Positions 1 to 8,399 of a stretch of DNA of 64,000 bases are shown in pieces. This stretch comes from an uncultured Woeseiaceae bacterium (lineage in GTDB: Bacteria; Pseudomonadota; Gammaproteobacteria; Steroidobacterales; Woeseiaceae). The stretch covers positions 62,001 through 126,000 of the forward strand of contig CALZJH010000001.1 of NCBI GenBank assembly GCA_945787845.1, given 5' to 3'. Under the pieces are notes generated by a model. That model did not search any database, was not told the DNA's origin, and saw only the letters and a program-made list of their open reading frames with translations. The translations under genes were made by a program, and so were the position numbers. How positions within the stretch are numbered: position 1 is the first letter of the stretch; each line of letters starts with the position of its first letter.

Positions 1-1
1 C

Positions 2-3000
2 GGCTCCGACGACTTCGTCGCCGAGTACGGTATCGACCCGACTTACGAGCTTTATGAAGATGGTGCATCAGCCGACGCGATCGACGACATGCGCGAAGCA
101 CTTACGGGCTCGATCAACAACCAGGGTGGCCTGACGAACGGTGGCGAAATCGTGGTCATGTATGCCTGGGACGGCGAATCGGACCTGGTACAGGACGTTG
201 ACTATGCCGTCTGGGGCGACCAGGAAGAGGCGGTCGACAAAAGCGGTGTGGGCATCGATGGCCCGGACGCGGATGGCGATCTGTCGTTCTACGCCGCAGA
301 CACGATCATTGCATCACAAGACGTCATTGCCGATGCTGCGCACGCTTCCGGCCAGTCATTCCAGCGCACAGACTTCGCCGAAGGTACGGAGACGCAAACC
401 GGCGGCAACGGTGTAACCGGTGACGACGAAACCTCGGAAAACCTGTCTGCAACCTGGGAGGAAGCGGCAGTAACGCCGGGCGCCGGACCCGCGGCACCGC
501 CCGCAACAGACTGGGTGATCAATGAGATTCATGCCGACCCGGATGGCACGATTGACGGCGACGCTAACGGTGACGGCACGCGGAACAGCACCGAAGACGA
601 GTTTGTTGAAATCGTCAACAACTCAGGCTCCTCCGCGGACATCTCGGGCTGGACCTTGTCCGACGGCTTTAGCGTGCGTCATACCTTCCCCGCCGGTAGC
701 GTCGTGGACGACGGTTGCTCCATCGTTATCTTCGGTGGCGGGTCGCCGACGGGCGCGTTCGGACTGAGCGCCGTACAGACCGCCAGCAGCGGTGCCCTCG
801 GCCTGAACAACGGCGGTGACACCGTGACGCTCAACAACGGCACGGCTGACGTTACGTCCGCAGGTTACGGTAGTGACGGCGGCGACAACCAGTCGCTGAC
901 GCGCGACCCGGATGGCGATGGCACATCTGCGCTGGTCAAACACACGCTGGCGACGACGTCGGACGGCAGCCTTTACTCGCCAGGTAGCAAGGCGGATGGC
1001 AGCCAGTTCGAAGGCTGCCCCTCGGCCTGGGTGATCAATGAAGTCCACGCGGATCCGGACAGCACGATTGACGGTGATGCGAACGGCGACGGCACCCGTA
1101 ACTCGTCAGAGGACGAGTTCGTAGAGATTGTGAATCGCAGTGGTAACGACATCGACGTCTCCGGCTGGACGCTGGCGGACGGCTTCACCGTTCGTCACAC
1201 CTTCCCCGCCGGGTCGGTGATTTACGACGGTTGTTCCGCAGTTGTCTTTGGTGGTGGTGCGCCGACCGGCGCGTTCGGCAACAGCCTCGTGCAAACCGCA
1301 AGCACCGGCAGCATCGGTATGAACAACGGTGGTGACTCCGTCACGCTGAACAACGGTGTCAGCGATGTCGTTTCGGTCAGTTACGGCAGCGAGGGCGGCG
1401 CCAACCAGTCCATTACGCTCGACCCGGATGTCAGCGGGTCGCTGCCATTCGTGCAGCACAGCGTTGCGACCGGTTCGGGTGGCGCACTGTTCTCACCGGG
1501 TACCAAAGTCGACGGCATGCAGTTTGACGGATGCCCGGTATCGGCCACGGTTACCGACATCCAGGGGGCGGGTGAATTCAGTCCGCTCGAAGGCGAGCGC
1601 GTCATCGTTAGCGGTGTCGTGACGGCTGTATCCACCGACGGGTTCTTTATCCAGGTTCCCGACGATGGTGATCCGAACACATCCAACGGTATCTTCGTCT
1701 TTACGGGCGGCGCGCCGGACGTGGCTGTAGGTGACGAGGTCGAAGTGACCGGCGAAGTTGCCGAGTTCTTCGGCTTCACCGAGATTACGGGTTCGCCCGT
1801 CGTCAACGTAATCGGAACGGGTACCGTTCCTGCACCGATCATCCTTGACGGCAACGTACCATCGCCGGATCCGGATGCGCCGAGCTGCGCCATCGAGTTC
1901 GAATGTTATGAAGGCATGCTGGTCGAAATTCCGGCCGGTATCGTCGCGGCATCGAACCAGTCCTTTGGCACCGACCCGCTGGCCGAGGTCTACATCACGG
2001 CCGGTCCGAACAGGCCGTTCCGCGAGCCGGGCATCGAAACGCCCGGGCTTCCGGCCTTCCCTGACATTCCGGTGTGGGACGGCAATCCCGAAGTGTTCGA
2101 GCTCGATCCCGATAAGCTGGGACTGCCGAATCTCTACATTCCCGGCGGCTCGACGTTCTCGGCAACCGGTGTCATTGGTTTCGAGTTTGGCGGCTACGAA
2201 TTCTGGCCGACCGAACTCACGGTCAACGAGGCGCCCTTACCGGTTGCGACTCGCGCTCGCGCCGCGGACGAAGGCACGATCGGGTCCCTGAACCTGTTCA
2301 GGTTGTTTGACGACATCGATGATGCGCCCGATGGTGATCGTGACGACACGGTTGTATCGGCCGATGAGTACTCGCTGCGGCTTGCCAAGATCGGCGCCTA
2401 CATCGTCGACGTCATGGGCTCGCCCGATATCCTGGCCATTCAGGAGGTCGAGAGCCTCAAGGTCATGCAGGATCTCGCCGCGACGGTCGGCACACTGGAT
2501 ACCGGGGTGAACTACACCGCACATCTCATCGAGGGCAACGACATCGGCACGATCGACGTTGGTTTCCTGGTACGAGACAACGTTCAGGTCATCGCGGTAA
2601 CGCAGCTCGCCAAGGATGAATTGCTGACCTTCGACGGCTCGCTGTTACACGATCGGCCACCGCTGCTACTCGAAGCGACAATGAACGACCTGTTCCCGAT
2701 CTCGGTGATGGTGCTGCACATGCGCTCGCTCGGCGGTATCGAGACTGAGAGGACCCAGCAGAAACGGTATGAGCAGGCAATCTCTGTTGCACGGAACGTG
2801 CAGGCCATTCAAGCGGCCAATCCGGATGTGAACCTGGTCGTACTGGGCGACTTCAACGCGTTCGAGTTTACTGACGGTTATGTCGACCTGTCCGGTGTCC
2901 TGAAGGGCGACTTCGACCCGACGCAGAGCGTCGTTTGTTCGACGGTTGCCTGTGAGGATCTCGTATCACCGAACCTGACTGATGAGATCCTGAATATCGA

Positions 3001-3520
3001 TCCGGCCCAGCGGTACTCGTTCATCTTCCGCGGCAACGCGCAGGTGCTCGACCATGCGATGACGAGCCAGGCGCTTGCGCCGCTGGTCACAGGGCTCGAG
3101 TTTGGGCGAGGTAATGCCGACGCGGCCCGAATCCTGGTCGAAGACGACGGGACCGACGCTGACCTGGCAGTGCGTTCTTCGGATCACGATGGTGTCGTGC
3201 TGTACTTCTTCCGCGATGAGGACGGCGACGGCGTTGGCGACGATGTCGATGTGTGCCCCGCCACGGTGCTGCCGGAACGGGCTGGCGCGCATGGCCTGGG
3301 CGTCAATCGCTTTGCGGACATCGATGGCGACGGCATCTTTGAAACGAGGCCGCCGAAAGGCAAGAAAGGGCAAGGTCCGAAGCGGTCCTATGACATCTTC
3401 GATACGGCGGGCTGCTCCTGCGAACAGATCGTCGAGGAAGCCGGGCTCGGCAATGGCCACATCCGGTTCGGCTGCAGCATCGGTGTGATGGACACCTGGA
3501 TCGACCAGGTCAGCCAGTAG
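2..3520 (+). CDS. Secreted LTD/OB-fold/EEP-family nuclease (ExeM/NucH-like), 5' end outside window
   Basis: The reading frame is open from base 2, so the gene starts upstream; about 1,172 residues are visible. In order I see: the tail of a first lamin-tail-like domain; two full lamin-tail domains (visible residues about 171-342 and 343-512); a YhcR-type OB fold (about 515-600); and an endonuclease/exonuclease/phosphatase domain (about 760-1065). Catalytic motifs are present: AIQEVES, LGDFNAFE and SSDHDGV (residues 1059-1065). An aspartate-rich thrombospondin-type-3-like stretch (DEDGDGVGDD) and a Cys-containing tail follow. Family knowledge: such proteins are exported, metal-dependent extracellular nucleases used to scavenge DNA or remodel matrix. 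The signal peptide is not in the window. Family assignment is firm; the substrate is inferred. Confidence 0.88.
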   Translation, partial: GSDDFVAEYGIDPTYELYEDGASADAIDDMREALTGSINNQGGLTNGGEIVVMYAWDGESDLVQDVDYAVWGDQEEAVDKSGVGIDGPDADGDLSFYAADTIIASQDVIADAAHASGQSFQRTDFAEGTETQTGGNGVTGDDETSENLSATWEEAAVTPGAGPAAPPATDWVINEIHADPDGTIDGDANGDGTRNSTEDEFVEIVNNSGSSADISGWTLSDGFSVRHTFPAGSVVDDGCSIVIFGGGSPTGAFGLSAVQTASSGALGLNNGGDTVTLNNGTADVTSAGYGSDGGDNQSLTRDPDGDGTSALVKHTLATTSDGSLYSPGSKADGSQFEGCPSAWVINEVHADPDSTIDGDANGDGTRNSSEDEFVEIVNRSGNDIDVSGWTLADGFTVRHTFPAGSVIYDGCSAVVFGGGAPTGAFGNSLVQTASTGSIGMNNGGDSVTLNNGVSDVVSVSYGSEGGANQSITLDPDVSGSLPFVQHSVATGSGGALFSPGTKVDGMQFDGCPVSATVTDIQGAGEFSPLEGERVIVSGVVTAVSTDGFFIQVPDDGDPNTSNGIFVFTGGAPDVAVGDEVEVTGEVAEFFGFTEITGSPVVNVIGTGTVPAPIILDGNVPSPDPDAPSCAIEFECYEGMLVEIPAGIVAASNQSFGTDPLAEVYITAGPNRPFREPGIETPGLPAFPDIPVWDGNPEVFELDPDKLGLPNLYIPGGSTFSATGVIGFEFGGYEFWPTELTVNEAPLPVATRARAADEGTIGSLNLFRLFDDIDDAPDGDRDDTVVSADEYSLRLAKIGAYIVDVMGSPDILAIQEVESLKVMQDLAATVGTLDTGVNYTAHLIEGNDIGTIDVGFLVRDNVQVIAVTQLAKDELLTFDGSLLHDRPPLLLEATMNDLFPISVMVLHMRSLGGIETERTQQKRYEQAISVARNVQAIQAANPDVNLVVLGDFNAFEFTDGYVDLSGVLKGDFDPTQSVVCSTVACEDLVSPNLTDEILNIDPAQRYSFIFRGNAQVLDHAMTSQALAPLVTGLEFGRGNADAARILVEDDGTDADLAVRSSDHDGVVLYFFRDEDGDGVGDDVDVCPATVLPERAGAHGLGVNRFADIDGDGIFETRPPKGKKGQGPKRSYDIFDTAGCSCEQIVEEAGLGNGHIRFGCSIGVMDTWIDQVSQ
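512..1537 (+). repeat. Tandem in-gene duplication of the lamin-tail domain
   Basis: Two consecutive units with a 516-base period (512-1027 and 1028-about 1537) are clearly similar at DNA and protein level. Both begin WVINE(I/V)HADPD, share DGDANGDGTRN and DEFVEIVN, continue with SGWTL and RHTFPAGS, and end with an FxGCP motif. The shared DGDANGDG segment looks like a calcium-binding loop. The high DNA similarity suggests recent duplication or ongoing gene conversion within the gene. Confidence 0.85.
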
Positions 3521-3544
3521 GCCGACCTGGATGCAATCGCGGCT

Positions 3545-3562
3545 GCCTGCCTAGCGGCAGGC
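3545..3562. terminator. GC-rich hairpin between convergent genes, no clear T-tract
   Basis: A perfect 7-base stem (GCCTGCC / GGCAGGC) with a TAGC loop sits between the end of the nuclease gene and overlaps the stop codon of the convergent minus-strand gene. The position suits a bidirectional terminator, but no run of T follows on either strand, so intrinsic termination is uncertain. Confidence 0.4.
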
Positions 3563-4438
3563 GGCCGGCAGGTGTTTCGGGGCAATCGTGGGGCTGTAGC
3601 AGGACCATTGCAGGAGATCAGATTCCGTGACGTCCGGTTCCAGCACCAGGTCCTGATCCTGCAAGATTGCGTGGGCTTCGTTCCCGTAGGTCACAACGAT
3701 CACACCCTGCTGCACGGCCACGCTGCTCGTATAGGCTCCGCTGATATGGTCGGCCGGACTTAGGCCGGCCATCGTATTGTCCGCCGGCAATTCGCCGCGA
3801 TCCAGGTAGTACTCGGACACCGCCGCTTTCGCGCCGCCCGACAGGTTGAGTCCTTCGGACACCTGTGCACGAATGGTGTAGTCCTGGTAGGCCGGTATCG
3901 CAATCGCGGCAAGAATCCCGAGTACGAACACCAGCACGAACGGAATGACGACGAGCACGATATTGCTGGTGCCGCCGATTCGTGACAGCTCGGCAGCCTG
4001 TTGGTCTGCCGACGATGTGATTGATGCGACCTTGTCCGCCTTTGCCTGCGCATGCCGGTAATAGAGTCGATTGGCAAACATCGGCAGGAGAATAAACGCG
4101 ATCAGGAAGTACGGGCCATAGTAAACGATGGCGCCGGCCTCCGGACCGATGTTCATCGTGGCGATGACGCTCAGCACACTTAGCGCCACCGGCAGGACTA
4201 TCCAGTAGAGAAACGCGTTGAGCCACATCTTCCGGTACAGCAGCCAGAACGACGCGATGAAGAACGCCGGCCAGTGCCACGAGACAGAGCTGCCGCTTCT
4301 TATCTGCTCGAACTTTCTCGCGTAGTAGTCGGCATTCTTCGGTCCGACATAGGACGCCAGCAGATCACCTTGCGGATTGAACGTCGTGTCGCTGCTCGGT
4401 GCACGATAAATCGAATCTGAGCCTTGCTGCTCACTCAT
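3551..4438 (-). CDS. DUF2628-type membrane protein with a C-terminal type IV pilin-like domain
   Basis: 295 residues from ATG at 4438, where the protein begins MSEQQGSDSIYRAPSS. The upstream in-frame extension runs antisense through the divergent RDD gene and looks non-coding, so I rejected it. Residues about 45-130 resemble DUF2628 (SWHWPAFFIASFWLLYRK plus two or three membrane helices). A later helix reads LVVIPFVLVFVLGILAAIAI and runs straight into PAYQDYTIRAQVSEGL, a classic pilin alpha-1 sequence. A pilin-like globular region follows, with a Cys pair near the end (LLQWSC...LPAACR). The prepilin peptidase site (GFTLIE) is absent, so it is unlikely to be processed as a pilin. It lies 39 bases from the divergent RDD gene. 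Function unknown; probably inner membrane. Confidence 0.8.
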   Translation of the reverse strand: MSEQQGSDSIYRAPSSDTTFNPQGDLLASYVGPKNADYYARKFEQIRSGSSVSWHWPAFFIASFWLLYRKMWLNAFLYWIVLPVALSVLSVIATMNIGPEAGAIVYYGPYFLIAFILLPMFANRLYYRHAQAKADKVASITSSADQQAAELSRIGGTSNIVLVVIPFVLVFVLGILAAIAIPAYQDYTIRAQVSEGLNLSGGAKAAVSEYYLDRGELPADNTMAGLSPADHISGAYTSSVAVQQGVIVVTYGNEAHAILQDQDLVLEPDVTESDLLQWSCYSPTIAPKHLPAACR

Positions 4439-4477
4439 GGCATACTCCTGCTGACAATTGGCGGAATGGTACCAAAT

Positions 4478-4981
4478 ATGACCGACGAAAATCCTTACGC
4501 GACCCCCGAAGCGGAGATTACGGCTCCCGACGACGGCAGCGGAGAACTTGCATCGCTCGGTGCGAGATTCGGTGGCGCCGTGATTGACGGACTGATCGCC
4601 ATCGCGACAATCTGGCCTGCGATGTACCTTCTCGGCATGTTCGATCGAGCACTGGACGGGCAGCAGTCCATCGAGGATATTGTGGGTGGCGCTGTGCTGG
4701 GTTTTGCCCTGTTCCTGCTGATCAACGGCTACCTGCTCGCGAATCGCGGACAGACCGTGGGCAAGATGCTCGTGAAGACCCGGATCGTATCGGTCGAGGA
4801 CAAGAAGATCCTGCCACTGTGGAAGCTCATCCTGCTCCGGTATGTGCCGGTCTCGGTGGTCGCCTACGTCCCGCTCATCGGACCGATCCTCAACCTGGTC
4901 AATGTCCTGATCATCTTCCGTGACGATCGTCGCTGTGGCCACGACCACATAGCGGGAACCGTGGTTATCAAGGCCGTTTAA
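4478..4981 (+). CDS. RDD family membrane protein
   Basis: 167 residues from ATG 4478. I prefer this to the upstream in-frame starts because the protein then begins MTDENPYATPEAE, an NPYxxP-type leader common in small proteobacterial membrane proteins. The RDD domain starts at ASLGARFGGAVIDGLIA, followed by three or four membrane helices and the conserved NRGQTVGKMLVKTRIV segment. RDD proteins are membrane proteins of mostly unknown role; some act as Na+(Li+)/H+ antiporters. It is divergent from the DUF2628/pilin chimera, and their start codons are only 39 bases apart, so they share a promoter region. Confidence 0.85.
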   Translation: MTDENPYATPEAEITAPDDGSGELASLGARFGGAVIDGLIAIATIWPAMYLLGMFDRALDGQQSIEDIVGGAVLGFALFLLINGYLLANRGQTVGKMLVKTRIVSVEDKKILPLWKLILLRYVPVSVVAYVPLIGPILNLVNVLIIFRDDRRCGHDHIAGTVVIKAV

Positions 4982-4987
4982 CGGCCG

Positions 4988-6295
4988 CTACAGGATGCCG
5001 GCGCGCTTGATGGCGAGATAGCGATTGGTAATCGCGGCGGGCAGTTCATCGCTCAGGCAATCCTCGACATAGACGCCCTTGGCCTTGAGCAGCTTGTGTG
5101 ACTCCTGGCGAGAATCGAGATAGCGGTTGGTGGACGCAAACAGCAAGGCGTCGTCGAAGCTGTGAATGTCATGGTCGATCGAATCGTCGAGTGCGCGCTC
5201 GCGCAGACTGGCGAGGATGACCAGGTGACGGCGCTGCAGCAGGTCGGTAGCAATGCGCAGGTCTTCGGAATCCTCTTCGCGAACGTTGGTCAGGATGACA
5301 ACCAGTGAGCGCCTGCGTTGCCTGACCGCAAGATCGGTCGCCGCGGCTATGTAGTCGATTTCCACGGGCTCGGGCTGCACATCGTAGACGTGATTCAGGA
5401 GTCCGTTGATGGTGTCGGCGCCTTTTCTCGGCGCGAACCAGGTGCGCTCGGCGCCCGTCGTCATCAGGCCCGCAGCGTCGCCCTGGCGCAGGGCAACAAA
5501 ACTGAGCAGCAGCATTGCGTTGAGCGTGTGATCGAAATGACTGAGTGCGCCGTCCTTGGCCAGCATGCGCCTGCCTGTGTCGAGCACGAAGATGACCTGC
5601 TGGTCACGCTCGTCCTGGTATTCACGCGAGATCAGGCGACTCATGCGAGCGGTCGCTTTCCAGTCGATGGCCCGCATGCTGTCGCCCACTCGATAGTCGC
5701 GAAGCTGGTGGAACTCGATGCCTTCACCACGCCGCCGGCTGAGTCGTACACCGCTGAGCTGCAGGCGGTTATCGACTTCGTAGGCGAGCAGCTTGGAGAT
5801 CGCTGAATAATTGGGGTACACACGGGTTTCCGACACGATGTCGACAAACCGCCGACGCCACCAGAGCCGCATTGGCGAAGCGATGCGAAGGCCGCATCCC
5901 TCAAAATTGACGGAGCCGCGCTCCAGCGGCTGCACGTCATAGCGCATATCGACAAAGCGCCCCGCGGGAACCCGGATTGTCTGCGGCAAACCGCGTGTCT
6001 CAAAGGTTTGTGGATGATGATCGAAAACCTCGAGGAGCATCGATCCACTGCTGCGCGCATTGCGGATCGTCAGATCGATGTCGGTCCAGGTCATCAGTGA
6101 CATGGACCCGGGCGCCCTGCGCTCGATCGCCGGCGCCTTGATCATCCAGCAGAGAACGGCGTCCACCGCCGCGACGAACAGGACGATGGCGCCGGCATAC
6201 AGCCAGGCGGTGGCGCCGACCGGGAAGATGGCAACAATAAGTCCCGCGGCCGCCAGCAGGCCGGCGATGACGATGATTGGCCGTCTCGGTATCAC
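4988..6295 (-). CDS. DUF58 domain protein (MoxR-associated)
   Basis: 435 residues. Two N-terminal membrane helices lie at about 8-50. The DUF58 signature follows at about 190-230 (RRGEGIEFHQLRDYRVGDSM, then RAIDWKATARM), and a vWA-like fold comes after it (VIFVLDTGRRML). Its start overlaps the MoxR stop by 4 bases (ATGA), so it is the last gene of a six-gene operon. In this conserved cluster DUF58 proteins are thought to work with the MoxR ATPase as a membrane-anchored assembly or maturation module. The client is unknown here. Confidence 0.9.
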   Translation of the reverse strand: MIPRRPIIVIAGLLAAAGLIVAIFPVGATAWLYAGAIVLFVAAVDAVLCWMIKAPAIERRAPGSMSLMTWTDIDLTIRNARSSGSMLLEVFDHHPQTFETRGLPQTIRVPAGRFVDMRYDVQPLERGSVNFEGCGLRIASPMRLWWRRRFVDIVSETRVYPNYSAISKLLAYEVDNRLQLSGVRLSRRRGEGIEFHQLRDYRVGDSMRAIDWKATARMSRLISREYQDERDQQVIFVLDTGRRMLAKDGALSHFDHTLNAMLLLSFVALRQGDAAGLMTTGAERTWFAPRKGADTINGLLNHVYDVQPEPVEIDYIAAATDLAVRQRRRSLVVILTNVREEDSEDLRIATDLLQRRHLVILASLRERALDDSIDHDIHSFDDALLFASTNRYLDSRQESHKLLKAKGVYVEDCLSDELPAAITNRYLAIKRAGIL

Positions 6296-7266
6296 GTCCT
6301 CGGTGCGTCCACGCTTTCCAGGATATCTCTGAGGATGTCGTCCGGGCGATAGGCCTCGATCTCAAGTTCCGGGGCCAGGGCGATGCGGTGTCGCAGTGCG
6401 GGTACGGCGACCTTGCGAATGTCATCAGGCGTCACGAAATCACGTCCTTCCAGTACGGCACTGGCGCGCGCCGCACGCACGATCGAAATAGAACCGCGCG
6501 GCCCCGCGCCCATGCGAATACCCGATGCCTGCCGGGTTTGCCGCACGATGCGAACCGCGTAATCGAGGACGACTTCATCAAGGCGGGTCCCGGCCACGAG
6601 TTTCTGCGCGGCAATAACATCGGCGCAGGACATGACCGTCTTGATGTCCTCCACGTACAGCGCATCGCCGACGCGTTCCGACGTTACGGTCGTTACGATC
6701 TTCTTTTCGGCATCGTGATCGGGGTAGTCAATAAGCACTTTGAACAGGAAGCGGTCGAGCTGCGCTTCCGGGAGCGGATACGTACCTTCGTGTTCCACGG
6801 GGTTCTGCGTCGCGACGGCCATGAACGGCGGTGCGAGCTGCGACGACTTGCCCTCGATGGTGACCTGGTTTTCCTGCATGACTTCGAGGAGGGCCGCCTG
6901 TGTTTTGGCGGGTGCGCGATTGATTTCATCGGCCAGCAGCAGGTTGGTGAATACCGGCCCGCGGCGAATTCGGAAGGTCTCTGTCTTCGGGTCGTACACC
7001 GCATGGCCGCTGACGTCGCTAGGCATCAAATCCGGCGTGAACTGGATACGTGAAAACTCCCCACCGATGGCCTTCGACATTGATTTGACCAGGAGTGTCT
7101 TGCCCAGCCCGGGCACGCCTTCGAGCAGGACGTGGCCGGCTGTCAGCAAGGCAACGACAATATCGTCGACAACATTGGCCTGACCGATAAATGCCCGCTC
7201 AATTTCCGTGCGCAGCGCCTGGACCTGGTGGTGGAGTTTTGCGCTGTCAGTCTGCTGGTCCGTCAT
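6292..7266 (-). CDS. MoxR-family AAA+ ATPase
   Basis: 324 residues, the normal length for the family. Walker A is EGVPGLGKTLLVKS, Walker B is LLLADEINRAPAKTQ, and sensor-1 lies in VATQNPVEHEGTYPLPEAQLD. The C-terminal lid contains RMGAGPRGS. MoxR ATPases are chaperone-like and are usually encoded beside DUF58/vWA proteins, as here. It overlaps its neighbours by 4 bases on both sides, so translation is probably coupled. Confidence 0.95.
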   Translation of the reverse strand: MTDQQTDSAKLHHQVQALRTEIERAFIGQANVVDDIVVALLTAGHVLLEGVPGLGKTLLVKSMSKAIGGEFSRIQFTPDLMPSDVSGHAVYDPKTETFRIRRGPVFTNLLLADEINRAPAKTQAALLEVMQENQVTIEGKSSQLAPPFMAVATQNPVEHEGTYPLPEAQLDRFLFKVLIDYPDHDAEKKIVTTVTSERVGDALYVEDIKTVMSCADVIAAQKLVAGTRLDEVVLDYAVRIVRQTRQASGIRMGAGPRGSISIVRAARASAVLEGRDFVTPDDIRKVAVPALRHRIALAPELEIEAYRPDDILRDILESVDAPRT

Positions 7267-8399
7267 AGGTTCTTCCTTATTCGTTGCAATGTCTTCATCA
7301 GGCGGGTGAATTCTCGGTGGCTGGTGTGATCCTGGTTGTGCAGTGCATCAAACACGTCTTCGACATCAAGCCCCGTCATCTTGGCGATCTGGCGGGCCTG
7401 CGCGTCCGTGGCCAGGCGGCTGATGCCGGGATGTCGAAACTCCGCCTCGTGCATGATAGCGGCCGTCGAACTCGCCACGAGCTCTGCCGCATTGTGATGG
7501 CGCCAGGCGAAATGCCCGGCAGCCCTGACGTGCTCGAGTATTGAACGCCGCGCCATCGATTCGGGTCCTTCGGCCGGTCCGAAGGTCGGCGCCCTGGACC
7601 AGAGCCAGAGCATCAGGCAAGCCGCGAGCCCAATAACGACGAACGGTGCCGTGGTCCAGATGACCTCCCAAAGGGACGGGAACGCCGAATTGTATATAAA
7701 CCACGTCTTGCCGGGTGCGACGTAGCCTGCGACGACGTCGAGCAGGAGGCGTGCGTGGTCCGAGTCGTCGATTTCGCCATTTGAAAAATACCAGGGGCTC
7801 GCGACCACGGTGACGAAACCGTCTTCCCAGCTGCGACGCACAAGCACGTTGCCTTTCTCGTCGGACAGCGTCGCGGACAACGCGTCCTCGTCACTGGCAT
7901 TGATGCGGTAAAACGTCGAGCTCAGCGCAAGGAAGTAGTCGAACTCTTCCTCCTCCACCTCGTCGTCTTGGTCCTCGGTGTCCGCCGGATCCTCCACGTC
8001 AATGTCGACTTCTTTGAGGGAAAAACCGAAATAGGCCAGCAGGCTGTCGGCGAACTCCGATTCACGCCGTGGCGGCAGCAATACGAGGTGACCGCCGCTC
8101 GACACCCACGTCAGGACCAGGCTGAGGTTCTCGCCGACAGCGAGTGGTTCGGCCACGTGCACGACGATCGTGTCCTCGTAAGGGGGAAGCCATTCGCTGG
8201 GCGTGAGGTCGGACCGAGAGTCCGCTTCGAGCCCCAGTTCGACGAGTAGTTTTTCTGCGGCAAAGAACTCGTTAAAGCGGGCCTCGCCGGAATACCCCAC
8301 GTACTGTTCGCGCGTGACCTTGTCATGACTGCTGAAAAACCATGCTGAAAACAGCACGCCGGCGAGGATCAGCAGGAGGACGATGGTTGACTGTCTCAT
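7263..8399 (-). CDS. DUF4350 domain membrane protein
   Basis: 378 residues from ATG 8399. This start gives a 4-base ATGA overlap with the upstream gene, matching the pattern of the operon; a start 27 bases upstream is possible. An N-terminal helix (IVLLLILAGVLFSAWFF) is followed by a DUF4350-like segment with VLTWVSSGGHLVLLPP, an acidic linker, and a second helix (APFVVIGLAACLMLWLW). The cytoplasmic tail is His/Arg-rich. DUF4350 proteins recur in MoxR/DUF58 loci and may sense or scaffold at the membrane. Confidence 0.85.
   Translation of the reverse strand: MRQSTIVLLLILAGVLFSAWFFSSHDKVTREQYVGYSGEARFNEFFAAEKLLVELGLEADSRSDLTPSEWLPPYEDTIVVHVAEPLAVGENLSLVLTWVSSGGHLVLLPPRRESEFADSLLAYFGFSLKEVDIDVEDPADTEDQDDEVEEEEFDYFLALSSTFYRINASDEDALSATLSDEKGNVLVRRSWEDGFVTVVASPWYFSNGEIDDSDHARLLLDVVAGYVAPGKTWFIYNSAFPSLWEVIWTTAPFVVIGLAACLMLWLWSRAPTFGPAEGPESMARRSILEHVRAAGHFAWRHHNAAELVASSTAAIMHEAEFRHPGISRLATDAQARQIAKMTGLDVEDVFDALHNQDHTSHREFTRLMKTLQRIRKNL

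Noticed and set aside
4439-4948. N-terminal extension of the DUF2628/pilin gene
   Set aside because: It lies antisense to the RDD gene, is low in membrane or domain character, and the family start is MSEQQ at 4438.
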